From contig OY781436.1 in the NCBI GenBank assembly GCA_963676875.1, positions 3,162,001 to 3,226,000 of the forward strand: 64,000 bases of DNA. Direction: 5' to 3'. Below the pieces are notes generated by a model. The model was not told the origin of the DNA. It saw only the letters and a list, made by a program, of their open reading frames with translations, and searched no databases. Position numbers and translations under genes: made by a program. This document shows positions 9,877 to 17,573 of this stretch, piece after piece. How positions within the stretch are numbered: the stretch's first letter is position 1; each line of letters starts with the position of its first letter. This DNA comes from UBA6244 sp963676875. GTDB taxonomy: Bacteria; Bacteroidota; Bacteroidia; Bacteroidales; F082.

Positions 9877-10785
9877 ATGAACATGAAACCTACCCTAGTA
9901 ATATTGGCCGCCGGCGTTGGAAGTCGCTATGGTGGCGTAAAACAAATGGATAAAATCGGACCTTCGGGCGAAAGCATCATCGATTATTCGGTGTTCGATG
10001 CCATCAGGGCCGGATTTGGTAAGGTCGTTTTTGTATTAAATCCCAAAATTATTGATGACTTCAAGGCCATTTTCGAACCACGTCTGGCAGGAAAAATTAA
10101 GACTGAATACATCTTACAGGAACTCCATAACATCCCCGAAGGAATAAAATTTAATCCCGAAAGAACGAAACCCTGGGGGACAGGCCACGCCGTTTTGGTA
10201 GCCGAAAAATGGGTAAATGAGCCCTTTGCAGTGATTAATGCCGACGACTTTTATGGCAGAGAGGCTTTTCAGGTATTGGCTGATTTTCTTACCAAACCTG
10301 AGCGCAAACCCAACGAATATGCCCTGGTAGGATACATGCTTGCCAACACCTTGTCAGAAAACGGTAGTGTTAGCCGTGGCATTTGTAAGAGTACCGATGG
10401 TTGTCTTACTGATGTGGTGGAACGTACGGCAATCATTCGCAAACCCGAGGGAATTGTGTATGAAGAATCCGGAGTGGAGCACCCATTAAAAGAAGACGAC
10501 GTTGTTTCGATGAATTTCTGGGGGTTTACCCCTTTGTTTTTCAGTCAGTTGAAGCGAGATTTTACCAAATTTATTCAGGAAAACGCCGATCAGCTCAAAG
10601 CGGAGTTTTATATTCCACTTGTAGCCAACAACCTGATAAAAAGCGGAGAAGCCAGTTTTAGAACACTCACTAGCAACGATCAATGGTTTGGGGTAACCTA
10701 TCAGGATGACAAACCTGTGACCGTTCAACGGGTAGCAGAGTTGGTTGAAAAAGGAGATTATCCGGCTGATTTGTGGAATAAGTAG
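9877..10785 (+). CDS. sugar phosphate nucleotidyltransferase
   Basis: Cytoplasmic GT-A fold nucleotidyltransferase, 302 aa, expected to make an NDP-sugar from a sugar-1-phosphate and NTP. The N-terminal signature LVILAAGVGSRYGG and a Lys in KQMDKIGP form the nucleotide-binding loop. PWGTGHAVL and the metal-binding VINADDFYG follow. In-frame codons upstream are unconserved and lie over the promoter, so the ATG at 9877 is preferred. The sugar specificity is not visible. It stands alone between two promoters. Confidence 0.87.
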   Translation: MNMKPTLVILAAGVGSRYGGVKQMDKIGPSGESIIDYSVFDAIRAGFGKVVFVLNPKIIDDFKAIFEPRLAGKIKTEYILQELHNIPEGIKFNPERTKPWGTGHAVLVAEKWVNEPFAVINADDFYGREAFQVLADFLTKPERKPNEYALVGYMLANTLSENGSVSRGICKSTDGCLTDVVERTAIIRKPEGIVYEESGVEHPLKEDDVVSMNFWGFTPLFFSQLKRDFTKFIQENADQLKAEFYIPLVANNLIKSGEASFRTLTSNDQWFGVTYQDDKPVTVQRVAELVEKGDYPADLWNK

Positions 10786-10987
10786 GTGGTTGGATGACTG
10801 ATCATTCCCTGCAAATCATTTGTTCAATTTGAACATTGAGCTTGGGTAATTGCTAAGAACCGGTGCCCCTGTATCATGCATTAGTTCGATTACAATGGGT
10901 TTATTACTTAATTGTTTTCTTCATTAAAACCTCTACCTTGCAAACGCAGGGGAGATTTGCTCTAACCTGTCCCATCTTTTTTTTTCC

Positions 10988-10995
10988 TACTTTTG
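10988..10995 (+). promoter_or_regulatory. -7 promoter box for arm 1 of the lipid/polyketide locus
   Basis: TACTTTTG followed by AC matches TAnnTTTG and lies 18 bases before the ATG at 11014. A TTTG at 10956-10959 is too far (28 bases) for a canonical -33. Expression of the following operon probably begins here. Confidence 0.45.
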
Positions 10996-11013
10996 ACCCC
11001 ACAAAAGCTAACC

Positions 11014-11469
11014 ATGAACCACCACTACCTGATGTTTGGACGTGATCAAATTGAAAGGCTCATCCCACAACGCGCTCCCATGATGATGGTGGACGGACTG
11101 TTGTCGTCCGATGAACTATCCACCATTTCCACCCTGACGATTCATGATAACAACCTTTTTGTTCAAAATGGGTTTTTTCAGGAACCGGGAATCATGGAAA
11201 ACATGGCTCAAACCGCTGCCCTGCGCGCCGGATATCACGCTCAACTGGAAGGAAAAGAGCCTTCCGTTGGTTTTATCGGTGCCATCAAACGACTTTATAT
11301 TGAGCAGCTTCCAAAAATAAATCAACAGCTTGTCACCCAAATAGATTTGGTAAACGAACTAATGGGCGCGATGATTGTTCACGCCATAACGCGTGTGGAC
11401 GGACAAATCATTGCCGAAGCCGACCTCTCCATCTTTTTATCGAAAACCACTAACAATACTGCCTCGTGA
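11014..11469 (+). CDS. ApeP-like/FabZ-related hot-dog 3-hydroxyacyl-ACP dehydratase
   Basis: Single hot-dog domain of about 151 aa related to FabA/FabZ and the ApeP subgroup. The start of the family active helix is recognisable as EPGIMENMAQTAAL. The Glu matches the catalytic acid of FabZ (EAMAQ), but the upstream GHFP His motif is missing and reads QNGFF instead. Alone it would be half an active site; the missing His is supplied by the dehydratase at 34196-34567 if they form a heterodimer (inference). The stop overlaps the GTG start of the next gene, and the gene heads an operon with an acyltransferase and ABC exporter. Confidence 0.8.
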   Translation: MNHHYLMFGRDQIERLIPQRAPMMMVDGLLSSDELSTISTLTIHDNNLFVQNGFFQEPGIMENMAQTAALRAGYHAQLEGKEPSVGFIGAIKRLYIEQLPKINQQLVTQIDLVNELMGAMIVHAITRVDGQIIAEADLSIFLSKTTNNTAS

Positions 11470-11882
11470 AAGCCAAAGATGTACCCCAAGACGATGCCAA
11501 CTTACTTCAGGGCAAACTGCGCGAACCTGTTTACTCCCTGGACGAAAACGGCAATTTCACCACCGTAAAATCCGTTGGCTGGGATCCTAAAAATGAAGTC
11601 ATCAAGGAAGCCTGGGATCAGGTTCACGAAAAGGTAAACCGCGCCCGGCAACAAGTGTTGGACGGTGAACTCAGCCCCATTGCCTACTATATCGAGAAAA
11701 ACATCATGGATGTGAAACTGGTAGCCCAATACATGGGCATGTGGACCTGGACCGTGAAACGCCACCTGAAGCCCAAAAACTTCGCCAAACTAACCGACGA
11801 AACACTGGAGAAATACGCCCGTGTGTTCAACATTTCCATAGCCCAACTCAAGGACATCAGTCAACTAAAAACAGAAGAATAA
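11466..11882 (+). CDS. conserved protein of unknown function in BtrH/ABC operon, possible HTH-like C-terminus
   Basis: 138 aa, GTG start overlapping the preceding stop (GTGA), so translation is coupled. It is soluble, without a signal peptide. Residues 1-60 look extended and polar. Residues 65-135 are helical and end with MGMWTWTVKRHLKPKNFAKLTDETLEKYARVFNI-type spacing, which recalls the helix-turn-helix of Cro/C1-type proteins (recognition-like KRHLKP, then a tetratricopeptide-like helix). I do not recognise a named family. Its fixed position between the dehydratase and the BtrH gene suggests a pathway-specific adaptor or regulator. Confidence 0.7.
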   Translation: MKAKDVPQDDANLLQGKLREPVYSLDENGNFTTVKSVGWDPKNEVIKEAWDQVHEKVNRARQQVLDGELSPIAYYIEKNIMDVKLVAQYMGMWTWTVKRHLKPKNFAKLTDETLEKYARVFNISIAQLKDISQLKTEE

Positions 11883-11885
11883 AGA

Positions 11886-12893
11886 ATGGATCAACCCATT
11901 GATTTTCAACATAAACAATCGGCACACTGCGAAAATGGCGTGGTGTCGAATCTACTTGGTTTCTATGGCATCCAACTGAGTGAGCCCATGGTATTTGGTA
12001 TAGGCTCCGGCTTGTTTTTCTCACACATGCCCTTTCTAAAAGTGGGCGGCATTCCCGTTACTTCTTTCCGTCCGTTGCCGGGGGTAATTTTCCGGCGGCT
12101 TTCCAAACGACTGGGCATTTCCTTTCAACGAAAAAAATTCAGAAGTCCCCAAAAGGCCATGGAAGCCCTCGATCAAAATCTGGAAAAAGGAATTCCTACC
12201 GGGATGTTGGTGGGGGTTTACCACCTCTCCTATTTTCCGGATGCGTACCGCTTTCATTTCAATGCACACAACCTGGTGGCCTTTGCCAAGGAAAACAACA
12301 TCTATCGCATCAGCGACCCCGTCATGGAAGGTTATGAGCAACTTACCTTCGACGAACTCCTGTGTGTGCGTTACGCCAAAGGGACTTTTGCCCCCAACGG
12401 ACATATGTATTGGGTAAAAAATATTCCAGACAATATTCACCTCGAAGAAGCCATCGTCAAAGGCATTAAGCAGACATGCAAGGATATGCTTACCATTCCC
12501 ATTCCCATGTTTGGGGTGAAAGGCATCCGGTTTTTATCGAAAAAAGTAAGGAGCTATCCCAAAAAACTTGGCGTGAGAAAAGCTGCTTCCTACACGGGCC
12601 AAATTGTTCGTGCACAGGAGGAAATTGGTACCGGAGGAGCAGGATTTCGCTTTATGTACGGTGCCTTTTTGCAGGAAGCTGCCCAAATTTTGAACGAACC
12701 TGAACTTCGTGATCTGTCCATTGAAATGGCAGGAATTGGTGACCTGTGGCGCGAATTTGCCGTTATCACCGGAAGAATCGTAAAAAACCGAAACACCCTC
12801 GACGAAAGTTACGACAAAGCTGCCGATTTGCTGCTGGTAATCGCAGATAAAGAAGAAGCCTTTTTCAAAAAACTAAAAGCCATTGTATCGTGA
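11886..12893 (+). CDS. BtrH N-terminal domain acyltransferase-like protein
   Basis: 335-aa soluble protein with a BtrH-type (papain-like) N-terminal domain. BtrH moves an acyl group from an acyl carrier protein to an amine in butirosin synthesis. A catalytic triad can be read: Cys15 in SAHCENG, His128 in FNAHNLVAF and Asp144 in RISDP. The C-terminal half (about 170-335) is helical, as in DUF4872-type partners. Only three bases follow the previous stop, and its 3' end overlaps the ATPase gene by four bases. The likely role is transferring or releasing the ACP-bound product before export; the acceptor is unknown. Confidence 0.82.
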   Translation: MDQPIDFQHKQSAHCENGVVSNLLGFYGIQLSEPMVFGIGSGLFFSHMPFLKVGGIPVTSFRPLPGVIFRRLSKRLGISFQRKKFRSPQKAMEALDQNLEKGIPTGMLVGVYHLSYFPDAYRFHFNAHNLVAFAKENNIYRISDPVMEGYEQLTFDELLCVRYAKGTFAPNGHMYWVKNIPDNIHLEEAIVKGIKQTCKDMLTIPIPMFGVKGIRFLSKKVRSYPKKLGVRKAASYTGQIVRAQEEIGTGGAGFRFMYGAFLQEAAQILNEPELRDLSIEMAGIGDLWREFAVITGRIVKNRNTLDESYDKAADLLLVIADKEEAFFKKLKAIVS

Positions 12894-13645
12894 CATTAGC
12901 CTCCCATTTCATCGATGTTGCCGGATTGGTAATGCGGTATCCACATGCAGAGGTGAATGCCGTAGATCAGCTGGATTTGCAAATTCAACAGGGTGAAATT
13001 TTTGGTTTATTGGGACCCAATGGTGCCGGAAAAACAACCACCATCTCCATTCTTTGCGGGTTGCTGTCGGCTACTGCCGGAAAAGTGACCATCGACGGAC
13101 TTTCCATGCAAAACCATCCCGACCAAATCAAGCAGATGATGGGCGTTGTGCCGCAGGAAATGGCCTTGTTCGACAAGCTCACGGCACGCGAAAATCTCCT
13201 GTATTTTGGGCATATGTATGGGCTGAGCGGAAAAAGGTTCAAGGAACGAACCGAAAACTACCTCGAGCGTTTCGGCTTAAAAGACCGCATGAATCATCGG
13301 ATTGGCAGTTTTTCGGGAGGCATGAAACGCCGAATCAACCTCATTGCCGGTATCTTACATCAACCCAAAATACTTTTCCTCGACGAGCCAACGGTGGGTA
13401 TCGATGTGCACTCACGGCATGTGATTTTGGAATTTCTGAGCGAAATTAACCGGCAGGGAACCACCATTCTCTACACCTCTCACCATTTGAATGAGGCAGA
13501 AAACCTCTGTACACGCATTGGCATCATCGATTATGGAAAACTGATCATTGCAGGTCAACCAAAGGAATTGATCGGGCAACATGACGGATGTGAGTCGCTC
13601 GAGGACCTTTTTCTGCACCTCACCGGACGAAAATTAAGGGATTAA
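12890..13645 (+). CDS. ABC transporter ATP-binding protein
   Basis: 251-aa ATPase subunit of an ABC-2 (CcmA/drug-export type) transporter. Walker A GPNGAGKTT is near residue 44, Q-loop VVPQEMALFD, signature SFSGGMKRR, Walker B ILFLDEPTVG and a switch His in LYTSHHLNEAE. It overlaps the BtrH gene (GTGA) and is followed four bases later by its permease. With the surrounding genes it probably exports or flips the lipid/polyketide product. Confidence 0.92.
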   Translation: MTLASHFIDVAGLVMRYPHAEVNAVDQLDLQIQQGEIFGLLGPNGAGKTTTISILCGLLSATAGKVTIDGLSMQNHPDQIKQMMGVVPQEMALFDKLTARENLLYFGHMYGLSGKRFKERTENYLERFGLKDRMNHRIGSFSGGMKRRINLIAGILHQPKILFLDEPTVGIDVHSRHVILEFLSEINRQGTTILYTSHHLNEAENLCTRIGIIDYGKLIIAGQPKELIGQHDGCESLEDLFLHLTGRKLRD

Positions 13646-13649
13646 CAAC

Positions 13650-14945
13650 ATGCGGATTTTTCTACTCAAATATTGGGCTTCCACCTACAAAGAAACGTTG
13701 CTGCTGCTGCGCGACCGTGCCGGACTGGCCATGTTGTTTATCATGCCCACCGCTTTGGTGCTCATCATGACCCTGTTGCAGGATTCCACTTTCAAGGTGC
13801 TGGAAGAAAGAAAGATTCCTGTTTTGGTGGTGAATCTGGATGCCGACACCTTTGGCATCAACATCGTGGAGGGATTGAAGAAATCACGCTTTTTCAAGGC
13901 CATCGACAGCCTCAACGGAGAACTTCTGAATGAGACCACCATGCGCCAACAGGTGGCTGCCGGTGACTATCAAATCGGGATATTGGTCAGGAAAGACGCC
14001 AGCCAATCCGTACGTGAAAACATGAAATTCAACATGTTACAACAGCTCCCCGAGGGTTATTCAGAAGTTTTCGGCTCCGACAGCATCCAACCTACACCTC
14101 CGGCATCGGTGGATGTTTTTTTCGACCCCATCACCAAAAATTCATTCAAACAGGCCATCATCAGTGCCTTGCAACAATTTTCGTCCATGGTTGAAGCCAA
14201 GGTGATGTTTGGGGTATATTCCGCCGTGTTGGAAGACATGCTCGACATACAACTCCGGCAGGGCGGAATGGGACAGCGATTGGTGGAAATCAACGAGCAA
14301 TACGCCTCCACCGATGAGCACGTGGCCATTCCCAACTCCGTTCAGCACAATGTTCCTGCATGGGCCGTATTTGCCATGTTTTTCGTGGTGATACCCCTGG
14401 CAGGAAACCTGATAAAAGAACGCGAAAGTGGTGTTTCGTTGCGGTTGCGCACCATGCCCGGCTCCGATCTGGCCATGATACTGGGCAAGGTAACCACCTA
14501 TTTTGTTGTGGTGGTTTTACAAGCCATACTTTTGTTGGTGATCGGCGTTTTTGTGCTCCCGCTCTTCGACCTGCCTCAACTAAACCCCGGAAATCATTAC
14601 TTGGCCTTGTTTGTGCTAACGGCCACCATTGCCCTCGCTGCCACAGGCTATGGTATTTTGGTGGGCACCATTGCCGGCACACAGGAACAGTCCTCTATTT
14701 TCGGATCAATTTCCGTGGTCATATTGGCAGCCATCGGAGGCGTGTGGGTTCCGGAATTTATGATGAACGACATCATGCAGGTAGTCACTAAGTTATCACC
14801 CCTCAACTGGTCGTTGAATGGCTACTACGACATCTTTCTGCGCAATGCCACCCTTGTTGACATCCTTCCCTGGTTGAGTGCCTTGTTTGTTTTCTTTTTG
14901 GGATGCGTAAGCATTGGGTGGTATATGAATGGGAAGAAGGTGTAG
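13650..14945 (+). CDS. ABC-2 type transporter permease
   Basis: 431-aa membrane subunit. One N-terminal helix (about 22-43) is followed by a large extracytoplasmic domain (about 45-230), then five or six membrane segments from about 235 to the C-terminus, the usual ABC-2 permease/YhhJ-like layout. It pairs with the preceding ATPase. It is the last gene of arm 1; the next genes (AbiE) have their own promoter. Confidence 0.9.
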   Translation: MRIFLLKYWASTYKETLLLLRDRAGLAMLFIMPTALVLIMTLLQDSTFKVLEERKIPVLVVNLDADTFGINIVEGLKKSRFFKAIDSLNGELLNETTMRQQVAAGDYQIGILVRKDASQSVRENMKFNMLQQLPEGYSEVFGSDSIQPTPPASVDVFFDPITKNSFKQAIISALQQFSSMVEAKVMFGVYSAVLEDMLDIQLRQGGMGQRLVEINEQYASTDEHVAIPNSVQHNVPAWAVFAMFFVVIPLAGNLIKERESGVSLRLRTMPGSDLAMILGKVTTYFVVVVLQAILLLVIGVFVLPLFDLPQLNPGNHYLALFVLTATIALAATGYGILVGTIAGTQEQSSIFGSISVVILAAIGGVWVPEFMMNDIMQVVTKLSPLNWSLNGYYDIFLRNATLVDILPWLSALFVFFLGCVSIGWYMNGKKV

Positions 14946-14974
14946 TCATTATCTTCAGAAAAAAACCAAAACCA

Positions 14975-15006
14975 TTTGTTTTTATTTCCAATTGTTGCTA
15001 TTTTTG
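14975..15006 (+). promoter_or_regulatory. AbiE promoter, with possible operator
   Basis: TTTG (14975-14978), a 20-base spacer and TATTTTTG (14999-15006) make a well-spaced Bacteroidota promoter 18 bases before the AbiEi start. A short inverted repeat TTGTTG (14992-14997) / CAACAA (15008-15013) straddles the -7 box and could be an autoregulatory operator. AbiEi proteins are known to repress their own operons through inverted repeats; the assignment here is inference. Confidence 0.55.
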
Positions 15007-15023
15007 ACAACAAATAGAAATGA

Positions 15024-15635
15024 ATGAAGTATCCGGATTTTAAGGAAGCATTAAAACACAAGGTTGTTTTCAATCAATTTGACATCAGAAAGATTGAACC
15101 ACAATTTCATCGCAGGCGTTTGGTTGACTGGCAAAAAGCAGGCTACATCACAAAAATACGTCAGGGATATTATGTGTTTAACGACCGGGTCAAAAACGAA
15201 TCCATTTTATACTATATGGCCAATCAAATATATAAACCATCTTATATTTCATTAACCAGCGCCATGTCGTACTATGGTTTAATACCTGAAGCCATTTTCG
15301 GAGTTACTTCGGTAAGTCCGCTTAAAACCACATCATTTGAAACCCCATATGGCCGATGTGACTATCAAAACCTAAAACCATCCTTATTTTTTGGTTACCA
15401 AATGAAAAAGGCAGGAGACTTCAATATTAAAATAGCCGAGCCGGAAAAAATGATACTGGATTATTGCTATTTCAATAAACCTACAGGTACAGAAGACTTT
15501 GAATCTTTAAGATTAAATATGAAAGAGCTTAAGAAGCTCATTGATATGGAAAAATTTAACGCCTATTTTTCAAATTGGGAATCTCCCGTTATGGCCGAAA
15601 GAGTCCACCATTTTAAAACCTTCCTTCATGTTTAG
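15024..15635 (+). CDS. AbiEi-type antitoxin (type IV toxin-antitoxin)
   Basis: 203-aa protein of the AbiEi antitoxin family. The N-terminal winged-helix-like part (about 20-60) has RRRLVDWQKAGYITKIRQGYY, the usual linker with a Gly-Tyr-Tyr end. The C-terminal domain follows with YISLTSAMSYYGLIPE and AEPEKMILDYCYF. AbiEi represses the operon and counteracts the nucleotidyltransferase toxin. The stop overlaps the downstream toxin start by eight bases. It sits between the two arms of the polyketide-like locus and is probably horizontally acquired. Confidence 0.87.
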   Translation: MKYPDFKEALKHKVVFNQFDIRKIEPQFHRRRLVDWQKAGYITKIRQGYYVFNDRVKNESILYYMANQIYKPSYISLTSAMSYYGLIPEAIFGVTSVSPLKTTSFETPYGRCDYQNLKPSLFFGYQMKKAGDFNIKIAEPEKMILDYCYFNKPTGTEDFESLRLNMKELKKLIDMEKFNAYFSNWESPVMAERVHHFKTFLHV

Positions 15636-16407
15636 TTTATCCCAAATAAAAGAATATTATCCGCCACAACTTCAGTCATTTGAGAGGTTCATATTGCGCG
15701 AGTATTTACAATATAAAATTCTTGAAATCATCTATGACGGCCCGTACGCTTCCCGCTTGATTTTTTTGGGAGGAACTGCTTTGCGTATCCTCTACAATAA
15801 CGACAGGTTTTCGGAAGACCTTGATTTTGATAATATGGGGCTTAAAGAGAGCGAATTCGAGCAAATTACCAACTACATCCGAAAGAAGCTTGAATTATTG
15901 GGCTTTGGCGTAGATATACGAAATGTGTATAAAGGAGCATACCATTGTTATATTAAATTTCCGGGAATGCTAATAGAATCAGGGCTATCCGGACATATAG
16001 ATGAAAAAATTCTCATTAGAATCAACACAGAAGACCAGCATTTTGAATTCATTCCCCCAAAAAAAATCCTGAATAAATTTGACGTGTTTACAGAAGTGTT
16101 TTCGACACCTCCTCAAATACTTCTTGCCCAAAAATTTTACGCCATTCTTAACCGTCCGCGAAACAAAGGCCGTGATTTTTATGATGTTGTTTTTTTACTT
16201 GGAAGAGGAGTTGCTCCGGACTATTCGTACCTGAACACCAAACTTGCCATCACCAATTCAGGAGAACTCAAGCAGGCCATGAACCAAAAATTATCCCAAA
16301 TAGACATGAAAGAAATGGCCAAGGATGTCAGCATTTTTCTATTCGATCCAAAAAGCGAAATAAAGGTGCTGCGTTTCAAAGAGTATTTCCGAGACTATGA
16401 ATGGTGA
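15628..16407 (+). CDS. AbiEii-type nucleotidyltransferase toxin
   Basis: 259-aa protein with the nucleotidyltransferase signature LGGTALRILYNNDRFSEDLDF (GGT-x-L-R and S-x-DLDF motifs) near residues 50-70, characteristic of AbiEii/MenT-type toxins that modify tRNA or other acceptors with NTPs. PPQILLAQKFYAIL and RGRDFYDV-like residues (here KGRDFYDVVFLL) are later conserved motifs. The ATG at 15628 overlaps the antitoxin stop (ATGTTTAG) and gives the family-typical N-terminus; longer in-frame starts would run deep into the antitoxin. Confidence 0.87.
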   Translation: MFSLSQIKEYYPPQLQSFERFILREYLQYKILEIIYDGPYASRLIFLGGTALRILYNNDRFSEDLDFDNMGLKESEFEQITNYIRKKLELLGFGVDIRNVYKGAYHCYIKFPGMLIESGLSGHIDEKILIRINTEDQHFEFIPPKKILNKFDVFTEVFSTPPQILLAQKFYAILNRPRNKGRDFYDVVFLLGRGVAPDYSYLNTKLAITNSGELKQAMNQKLSQIDMKEMAKDVSIFLFDPKSEIKVLRFKEYFRDYEW

Positions 16408-16469
16408 AATTTGTTTAAGTGGATAAATATAGAAATACCAAATACTCATAATAATTCAGGAATAATAAC

Positions 16470-17252
16470 ATGCAAAAAGAACACGTTTCACTCTTTTCAG
16501 AAATAAAAGAAATTGCCGGATACCTTTGGGAGCGGGGCTGGGCAGAAAAAAATGCAGGAAACTTCTCCATACGGTTATCGGCCAAAGTCGAGGAAAACAG
16601 AAGCATCTCTCACCTGTTATCTGAACCATTTCCGGAATTGGCCAACCAGATTTTTCTGGTTTCTGCCAAGGGAAGTCTGATGCGCAACATGGCCCGCAAA
16701 CCCAAACGAAACACCCTGTTTTTGCAGATCGGCAGCAAGGGAATTGATTACCATATCATTCACCCGAGCAGACATACCCACGACCTGCAACCTACCAGCG
16801 AACTCCTCACCCACCTGGCCATTCACGCCCGCATGATGAAAACCAACATCAATGCCCGGGTGGTGATGCACACCCATGTTACCGAACTCATCGCCCTCAC
16901 CCACATTCCGGAGTTTTGCAACGAAATCGCCCTCAACAACCTGTTGTGGAGCATGCATCCCGAAACGGTGATGTTTGTCCCAAAAGGAGTCGGTTTCGTC
17001 CCCTTCGAGCTTCCCGGAAGCGCCGCCATTGCCCGCCTGACCCTCGAGAAACTCCAAAAACACCGGGTAGCCATTTGGGAAAAACATGGCGCCTTTTCCG
17101 TAACCACCAACCTTCAGGAAAGTTTCGATGTGCTGGACATCCTGGCCAAATCAGCCAAAATTTATTTTATGGTGAAAAACAGCGTCGAAAAAAACACCAC
17201 ATTCGGACTATCGGAGGAGCAATTGGAACAATTGAGGGGGATTGGGTTTTGA
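16470..17252 (+). CDS. rhaD: class II aldolase, rhamnulose-1-phosphate aldolase-like
   Basis: 260-aa class II (zinc) aldolase. It resembles E. coli RhaD along its length. WERGWAEKNAGNFSIRL near the N-terminus and QPTSELLTHL supply the conserved acid. VVMHTHVTELIALTH provides two zinc His, and KHGAF near residue 209 the third. RhaD splits L-rhamnulose-1-P to DHAP and L-lactaldehyde. No rhamnose isomerase, kinase or transporter is nearby, so the gene is an orphan here and may act on another sugar phosphate. AGGAATAATAAC upstream gives an acceptable ribosome site. Confidence 0.75.
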   Translation: MQKEHVSLFSEIKEIAGYLWERGWAEKNAGNFSIRLSAKVEENRSISHLLSEPFPELANQIFLVSAKGSLMRNMARKPKRNTLFLQIGSKGIDYHIIHPSRHTHDLQPTSELLTHLAIHARMMKTNINARVVMHTHVTELIALTHIPEFCNEIALNNLLWSMHPETVMFVPKGVGFVPFELPGSAAIARLTLEKLQKHRVAIWEKHGAFSVTTNLQESFDVLDILAKSAKIYFMVKNSVEKNTTFGLSEEQLEQLRGIGF

Positions 17253-17400
17253 GCCTGACAGTCCAAATTCTAAATGGCTTTGAAAAATTTCCTATTTTAG
17301 TGCCTGAATAAATCTTTTTGGAAAGATTCATCTTTCAGAAGTAACTTATTAGCCCTATATTTACAGCACGGAATATCTTAAACAACCTCAACAAATTATC

Positions 17401-17514
17401 ATGAAAACACATCTACTAAACCTGTTAATTTTCACACTTTTCCCATTCGCATTGTCATCAATTACATCGTCACAAGGCGAAGTGGTTACCGGTAAGATGG
17501 TTATCTTAAAATAG
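17401..17514 (+). pseudogene. collapsed T9SS gene: signal peptide joined to sorting-domain tail
   Basis: A 37-codon reading frame begins with a signal peptide-like MKTHLLNLLIFTLFPFALSS. It then runs directly into SSQGEVVTGKMVILK, the last residues of the type A sorting domain of the paralogues at 17574 and 19250. The DNA identity resumes at tcgtcacaaggcgaagtgg and continues through the stop into the intergenic hairpin. The signal peptide differs from those of the paralogues. The simplest reading is a large internal deletion of a fourth family member or a fusion with another gene. A tiny secreted peptide is an alternative. Confidence 0.6.
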
Positions 17515-17530
17515 CGTTTTTTAACTTTTC

Positions 17531-17555
17531 GTGTTGGGCTGTATTAGCCCAACAC
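17531..17555 (+). terminator. conserved intergenic hairpin, copy 1
   Basis: Perfect 10-bp stem (GTGTTGGGCT / AGCCCAACAC) with 5-base loop GTATT, followed by GATTTTAATTTGTTT. It lies between the collapsed remnant and the first T9SS paralogue. Two homologous copies follow later; the stem is maintained while sequence changes. A terminator or mRNA-end stabiliser is likely. Confidence 0.6.
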
Positions 17556-17573
17556 GATTTTAATTTGTTTGAT

